From Sinohyriopsis cumingii (Eukaryota > Mollusca > Bivalvia > Unionida > Unionidae): DNA of 64,000 nucleotides. Position 1 is the stretch's first letter; every line of letters starts with the position of its first letter. The position numbers and the translations under genes are program-made. Location of the stretch: contig CM068838.1 of NCBI GenBank assembly GCA_028554795.2, positions 86,680,944 to 86,744,943 of the forward strand. Direction: 5' to 3'. Below, in pieces: positions 59,136-64,000 of the stretch. The notes under the pieces were generated by a model. It was not told where the DNA came from and did not search any database. It worked only from the letters and a program-made list of their open reading frames with translations.

Positions 59136-59189
59136 TTGCTACTAACACAAAGTATTGCCACAGCTATTAAGACAAAACAAACAGAATTA

Positions 59190-59830
59190 TTAAAAACAAA
59201 AGGCCCAAGTTGGTATGATTTAGCTCACGCATATGGCTTACACAAGTTAAAAGATGGCCATTTCACTAAGCATGCTTATGTTGTACTTTAACATAATCCT
59301 ATGTTCTCAGCAATCTCCCAAACTTATGTCAATTTTAACTATTTTTTTCATAGTCTAAGTAAAGGTCTGATAAAGAGGGACTTAATATGCATTGTCTCAG
59401 CTGATAAATTAATTCATACAAGCTCTTGATGTTAAAAATCTAGTGTGTTCACTGCTAAAAAAGTTGCAGTGAATTCAGGAAGACTTAAAAACATATTTTG
59501 AGAGGTAAAAAAGCTACATAAATAAATGCACATGTCTTGCTCATAAAAATTCTTACCCAAGATCTTGATGATATTAGCCTATATACTAAGTCTGCTTAAA
59601 ATCATATAAAAAAATACAGCCTCTTCAGTAGTAAGAAACTTAGCCAATGAAATATAATATCCTCTCATTAATATGCATAAAACTTGTTCAAAATAAACTT
59701 CAATTTAAAAAACAATACCTGATCAGAAATAGTCTCTAAATTTGAGGCAAGCTCAGTCAAACTGATACAAGATCATTCATTCACATATATGGAGCTTGCT
59801 CATAGTTTTACTCATTTGAGATCTTGATAC
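59190..59830. repeat. diverged AAGATC...TTAATATGCATAAATCTTGCTC-type repeats
   Basis: Dispersed repeat units with the phrases TCTTGATGAT, CATTAATATGCAT and TCTTGCTCAT occur here, at 56,460-56,600, 60,540-60,670 and 61,670-61,760. The following 40-bp minisatellite seems to be an expansion of part of this unit. Confidence 0.5.
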
Positions 59831-59834
59831 AGAA

Positions 59835-60500
59835 CTTGCTAATAAAATTGTACTCATCTGAGATCTAGATATGTATCTTGCTCATAACTGTATTCATCTG
59901 AGATTTTGATATGGATCTTGTTCACAACTGCACTCATCTGAGATCTTGCTCATAATTGTACTTCTCTGAGATTTTGATATGGATCTTGTTCATAGTTGTA
60001 CTCATCTGAGAGTTTGATATGGATCTTGTTCATAATTGTACTCGTCTGAGATTTTGATATGGATCTTGTTCATAATTGTACTCATCTGAGATTTTGAGAT
60101 GGATCTTGCTCATAACTGTACTCATCTGGGATCTTGATATGAATCTTTTTCAAAGTTGTACTCATCTGAGAGTTTGATATGGATCTTGTTCATAATTGTA
60201 CTCATCTGAGATTTTGATATGGATCTTGTTCATAATTGTACTCATCTGAGATTTTGATATGGATCTTGCTCATAATTGTACTCATCTGGGATCTTGATAT
60301 GGATCTTGTCCAAAGTTGTACTCATCTGAGAGTTTGATATGGATCTTGTTCATAACTGTACTCATCTGAGATTTTGATATGGATCTTGTTCATAGTTGTA
60401 ATCATCTGAGATTTTGATATGGATCTTGTTCATAATTGTACTCATTTGAGATTTTGATAGGATCTTATTCATAACTGTACTCATCTGAGATCTTAATACT
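59835..60500. repeat. about 40-bp minisatellite
   Basis: About 16 units of GATATGGATCTTGTTCATAA then TTGTACTCATCTGAGATTTT. Confidence 0.95.
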
Positions 60501-60684
60501 TTAACACCAAGTTCAATCACAGCTGGTCCCTAGATTCGGACAAGCTCAGCAAATCTGATGCAAAATCACCTCATTAATATAGCATAAATCTTGCTCATTA
60601 CTGATTTCAACCAAGACCTTGATGATAAAACCTAGCCCATATTCGAAGTCTGATCAAAACTGATTAGAAATATTGCCTCCAGAC

Positions 60685-60960
60685 TGGTAACAGACTAAGA
60701 CAATCAGACACTGCTAACAGGCTAAGCCAATGAGATATTGGAAACAGACTAAACCAATCAGATACTGGTAACAGACTAAGCCAATCATATATTGGTAACA
60801 GACTAAGCCAATCAGACATTGATAACAGACTAAACCAAAGCCAATCAGACATTGATAACAGACTAAACCAATCAGATACTGGTAACTGACTAAGCTAATC
60901 AGATATTGGTAACAGACTAAGCCAATGAGATATTGGTAACAGACTAAACCAATCAGAAAC
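60685..60960. repeat. 27-bp minisatellite
   Basis: About 10 units of GGTAACAGACTAAGCCAATC then AGATATT. Confidence 0.95.
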
Positions 60961-61345
60961 AAGATCACCTCATTAATATGTGTGAATTTCATTCATAATT
61001 GAACTTGTCAAAGAGCTTTATAAAATATGGACATTTTCCAAGTAGGGACAAATCAGATTAGAAAGGAGGTCTCCAGAGGGGTAACATGCAACCTGATACA
61101 AGATCATTTCATTTTACATTCAAGAATCTTGCAGTCTTTCCAGTAACCCTCTTTGATAAAGGAGATAAAGTAGGGCTTTTTTTAATTAAAAAAAGTAGAG
61201 TAGGGGAAAGAAAGAATACTTAATAAAGTAAAATGAAATTTATGTAAATAACTGAAAAAAATGTTTTTCAAAATCTGCCAACCTCAGCTTGAACAAAAGC
61301 ATGCTCTTACTTACATATTAGTTGTCTTTTAGTCCTGGCTGCCCC
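60961..61345. other. intergenic or intronic, no distinct feature seen
   Basis: AT-rich, with some phrases of the GATCTTGCTCAT repeat family. No exon recognised. Confidence 0.4.
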
Positions 61346-61349
61346 AGTC

Positions 61350-61495
61350 TTCTTAAATACACAGTACCACATCACAGACAACATATCTTAAACACACAGT
61401 ACCACATCACAGACAACATATCTTAAACACACAGTACCACATCACAGACAACATATCTTAAACACACAGAACCACATCACAGACAACATATCTTA
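61350..61495. repeat. 35-bp tandem repeat
   Basis: Four units of CTTAAACACACAGTACCACA then TCACAGACAACATAT. Confidence 0.95.
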
Positions 61496-61794
61496 ATTTA
61501 CCTCTCCATGGCCATTCAAGCAGTGAGTAATCAATTTTCAACATAAAATTGATTAAAAATATTATGGAGAGTAGGGCCATTTTGGAAAAAGTAAGAAAAA
61601 ATTCAAGTGCCTGGAAAGTAGAAAACATTAAGAAAACAAGAAAAGGCTAGTGACACTGGTTGATTAATCATGCTCATTATACTAAACTCATTAAAGACTT
61701 TGATAATACAGCTTAAACATTTCAAATTTAATCCAAATTATATCAGAAATATGGTGTCTAGAGAAGCAGCAGCAAGCAACTGCTGAAGGGTGAA

Positions 61795-62515
61795 TGATGG
61801 GCAATGAATACAAGGCCTTATCATAATTTTGTTTGGCCATTGGAACTAATAATGATGAATAATGGATAAGACCTTACCATAATTTCGGGGCCCCGAGTGG
61901 CCGAGTGGTCTAAAGCGCTCTTCGTTATGGATCACTGCCATCTCACCTCTGTCTGCGGCGGTTCGAGTCTAGGATTCAGCCAATGTGGGTATGTGAGAAA
62001 GCTTGCCAGTAGCTTCTCGTGGGTCGGTGGTTCTTTCCGGGGTTTTCTCGGGTTCTTCCTCCACCATTAATACTGGCCGCCATGTATAGCCTATCGTGTG
62101 CTGAAATATGGCGTTAAACCCCACAACAACAACAACAACAACAACCATAATTTCACTTGGCCATTTGAACTAATAATGATGAATGATGGGCAAGGCCTTA
62201 CCATAATTTTGTTTGGCCATTTGAACTAATAATGATGAATGATGGGCAAGGCCTTACCATAATTTCACTTGCCATTTGAACTAATAATGATGAATGATGG
62301 GCAAGGCCTTACCATAATTTCACTTGGCCATTGGAACTAATAATGATGAATGATGGACAATGCCTTACCATAATTTTGCTTGGCAATTTGAACTAATAAT
62401 GATGAATGATGGGCAAGGCCTTACCATAATTTCACTTGGCCATTTGAACTAATAATGATGAATGATGGGCAAGACCTTGCCATAATTTCGCTTGACCATT
62501 GGAACTAATAATATG
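61795..62515. repeat. 57-bp minisatellite, split by a SINE
   Basis: About eight units of GCCTTACCATAATTTCACTT then GGCCATTTGAACTAATAATG and ATGAATGATGGGCAAG, interrupted at 61,887-62,144. Confidence 0.93.
61887..62144 (+). mobile_element. SINE family C (tRNA head, CAACAACAAC tail), full length
   Basis: The head GAGTGGCCGAGTGGTCTAAAG (A box) and GGTTCGAGTCT (B box) is followed by a body with GGTTCTTTCCGGGGTTTTCT and ACTGGCCGCCATG, ending GGCGTTAAACCCCACAACAAC. CCATAATTTC at 61,877-61,886 and 62,145-62,154 flanks it. The body resembles conserved central domains of molluscan SINEs as I recall them. It sits inside the 57-bp minisatellite. Confidence 0.88.
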
Positions 62516-63285
62516 TACAAGAAAGATTAGACTCCACAACTATGTTTTCCTCTTGGTACATCATAAGTATGAGGAGAGTGCCATTTCTTATTTACATTTA
62601 CACAAGACAGATAGAACAGTGAGTCAAGCTTTTGCACTCCATCAGCTAAACTGTATATTCACATATTCTGTGCAGCATCTTGTGCATCACAAGGGTAAGG
62701 GGCAGCAAAATACACCCATCCTCACCCACCTACTGCCTCATCATTACACAAAGTTCTAAATAAGTAAATATAAGAATAACGTTGCCCTCTAAGTAAGAGG
62801 GGTGGTTAATTGGATTTGGCTGGCATTATGTAGGGGATGACCTCCCTCGATTTTATGGCCCAGTGTGAGTGGATAGATAGAACATCAACAGAGAACTGAG
62901 CAAGACTATTGGGAAGAAATAATGCAATACGAGCCCCCATGACAAGAAAAATAACAAAATATAATCAATAACAATTAATAGACGGAACTCCAATTCATCC
63001 TAAGTTATGTCAACAGAATTTAATAGCAGTGTCTAATTTGGATTTATTTCATCATAATAACGAGTAATGAAAAGAGCGCAATGTCCACGTCTGATTGCAT
63101 CACCTTCCTCTCTTGATCCATGTATCACATCTTCCTATTCTATAGCCTTCCTATTCTGAATGCTTCATCTCTCCCTGGACCTCCTAGTCTTTTTATTCTG
63201 AACATGTCATCTATTTCCAGACTTCTGACTTCCATCTTCGGACTGTCCTGCCTCTCCCAGAAAGCTGTTTCCTTAATGCTGACCT
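62516..63285. other. non-coding, no distinct feature seen
   Basis: No SINE, TIR or splice-supported exon recognised. Short plus-strand frames (62,499-62,759 and 63,120-63,308) have no family signal. Confidence 0.35.
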
Positions 63286-63289
63286 CTTT

Positions 63290-63415
63290 CAGAAATTGTG
63301 CATCCTAGCACTAAACCCTGTCTTCTCTTACAAGACAACCACCTGGTCCCTTCAGAAATTATGCATCCTAGCACTAAACCCTGTCTTCTTTTACAAGACA
63401 ACCACCTGGTCCCCT
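63290..63415. repeat. 63-bp direct duplication
   Basis: CAGAAATT(G/A)TGCATCCTAGC through CAACCACCTGGTCCC occurs twice in tandem. Confidence 0.92.
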
Positions 63416-64000
63416 TTCTTTGTTTAATGAGGAAAGCACTATTCTTTTTAGGCATCTTCAGAGCCAAACTTATCTCTCAGGAAATTTTGGACTCAAGAAT
63501 TTTGACCAAGGTCATCAGTTTAAATTCACATTACTTCCAAAGTGTATGCCTTAATTTACTCTGACCAATTGTATGCAGCGGTTCCTAAATTGTTCCCAAG
63601 ATAATCATTTCTTTCATCAGATTTTGAACAGCCTAGAATCTCTGACCTACATTGCAATCAACTTCCCTTCAAAAATAATAATCTGAGATGGGTTCCTAGC
63701 AAAGCAGTTATTCTTGGTAGCTCAAATGTTTACTTTGTCAGGACAGCATTGTGATGCCCTGCTCAAATCTCAATGAGTCGACGACGTTGGCCTTTTCAAG
63801 TTTAACAGTGACATGGTGGGAGGGAGAAAAGAAAGATCGAAGTGACCCTTCACAAAGACTTTTCTGGCTTAAATGTGATAAAATTTTAATGCTCAGTGCA
63901 TTCAACTTGATGGTTCAATACTATTCAAAATTTGACACTTTATAATAAGAAATATGTAAACATAAGGAATTACAAAAAACTTTAGGAAGATAATTCCTTG
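63416..64000. other. non-coding or unidentified sequence at the window end
   Basis: A plus-strand frame reads fairly long around 63,570-63,765 (AINFPSKIIIWDGFLAKQLF) but has no recognised family and no start or splice support. The end, CTTTAGGAAGATAA, recurs at 36,478 and so belongs to a dispersed repeat. Confidence 0.3.

Noticed and set aside
60664..60992. Minus-strand ORFs with LIGLVCYQY repeats
   Set aside because: Translation of the 27-bp minisatellite, which is a multiple of three.

Overview
This window looks like nuclear DNA of a marine invertebrate, most probably a bivalve-like mollusc. It is AT-rich and intron-rich, and it is full of minisatellites, TA runs and tRNA-derived SINEs. 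Three things point to a eukaryote: a gene spread over about 47 kb in small, phase-matched exons with GT/AG borders; tRNA-headed SINEs with target-site duplications; and small TIR elements of the hAT, piggyBac and Tc1/mariner-pogo kinds. The mollusc assignment rests on the general style of the SINEs and is inference.

Region 1 (about 1-9,400) is the relic of a Maverick/Polinton- or adintovirus-like integrated element. Its late genes all lie on the minus strand. Reading from right to left they are: a coiled-coil/Gln-rich protein (9393-8325), a small virion-like protein (8254-7855), the major capsid protein (7816-6071), a small Ala/Gly-rich hydrophobic protein (6035-5647), an adenain-type cysteine protease (5549-5133), a phage-fibre-like protein (5124-4100), a two-TM protein (4080-3733) and a probable minor virion protein (3624-2236). 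Only the protease and the TM protein are uninterrupted. The capsid gene carries stops and frameshifts and also a 328-bp SINE with a perfect 12-bp target-site duplication. Small plus-strand ORF remnants (1251-1697) converge on the minus cluster across a 52-bp tandem repeat. No packaging ATPase, protein-primed DNA polymerase or integrase is visible, so the relic is incomplete or continues to the left of the window.

Region 2 (about 9,400-11,600) is non-coding repeat sequence. It includes one copy of a 1.4-kb dispersed repeat whose second copy is at 21.7-23.2 kb.

Region 3 (11,634-58,504, minus strand) is one large host gene. I find 19 exons, two of them short and easily missed (94 and 45 bp). 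Every junction is phase-compatible, giving about 1,090 residues. The product is an extracellular-type protein of repeated fibronectin-III-like modules (recurrent D-x-T-P-P and W-x-x-F-x-D-x-E-S motifs) and a distinct Cys-containing C-terminal part. The 5' end lies to the right of the window or was not found. The introns hold a degenerate jockey/CR1-like LINE, SINEs of at least two families, a hAT MITE, a piggyBac MITE, pogo/Tigger-like elements and many minisatellites.

The most unusual feature is the minisatellite at about 14.85-16.13 kb. Its units of about 88 bp copy the last 30 nt of exon 17 together with its 5' splice site, which places a series of decoy donors directly downstream of the real one. 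A second tandem duplication (46.19-46.58 kb) copies the end of exon 5 and its donor in the same way.

Region 4 (58.5-64 kb) is intron or upstream sequence made of minisatellites and a SINE inserted into one of them. I found no exon in it.
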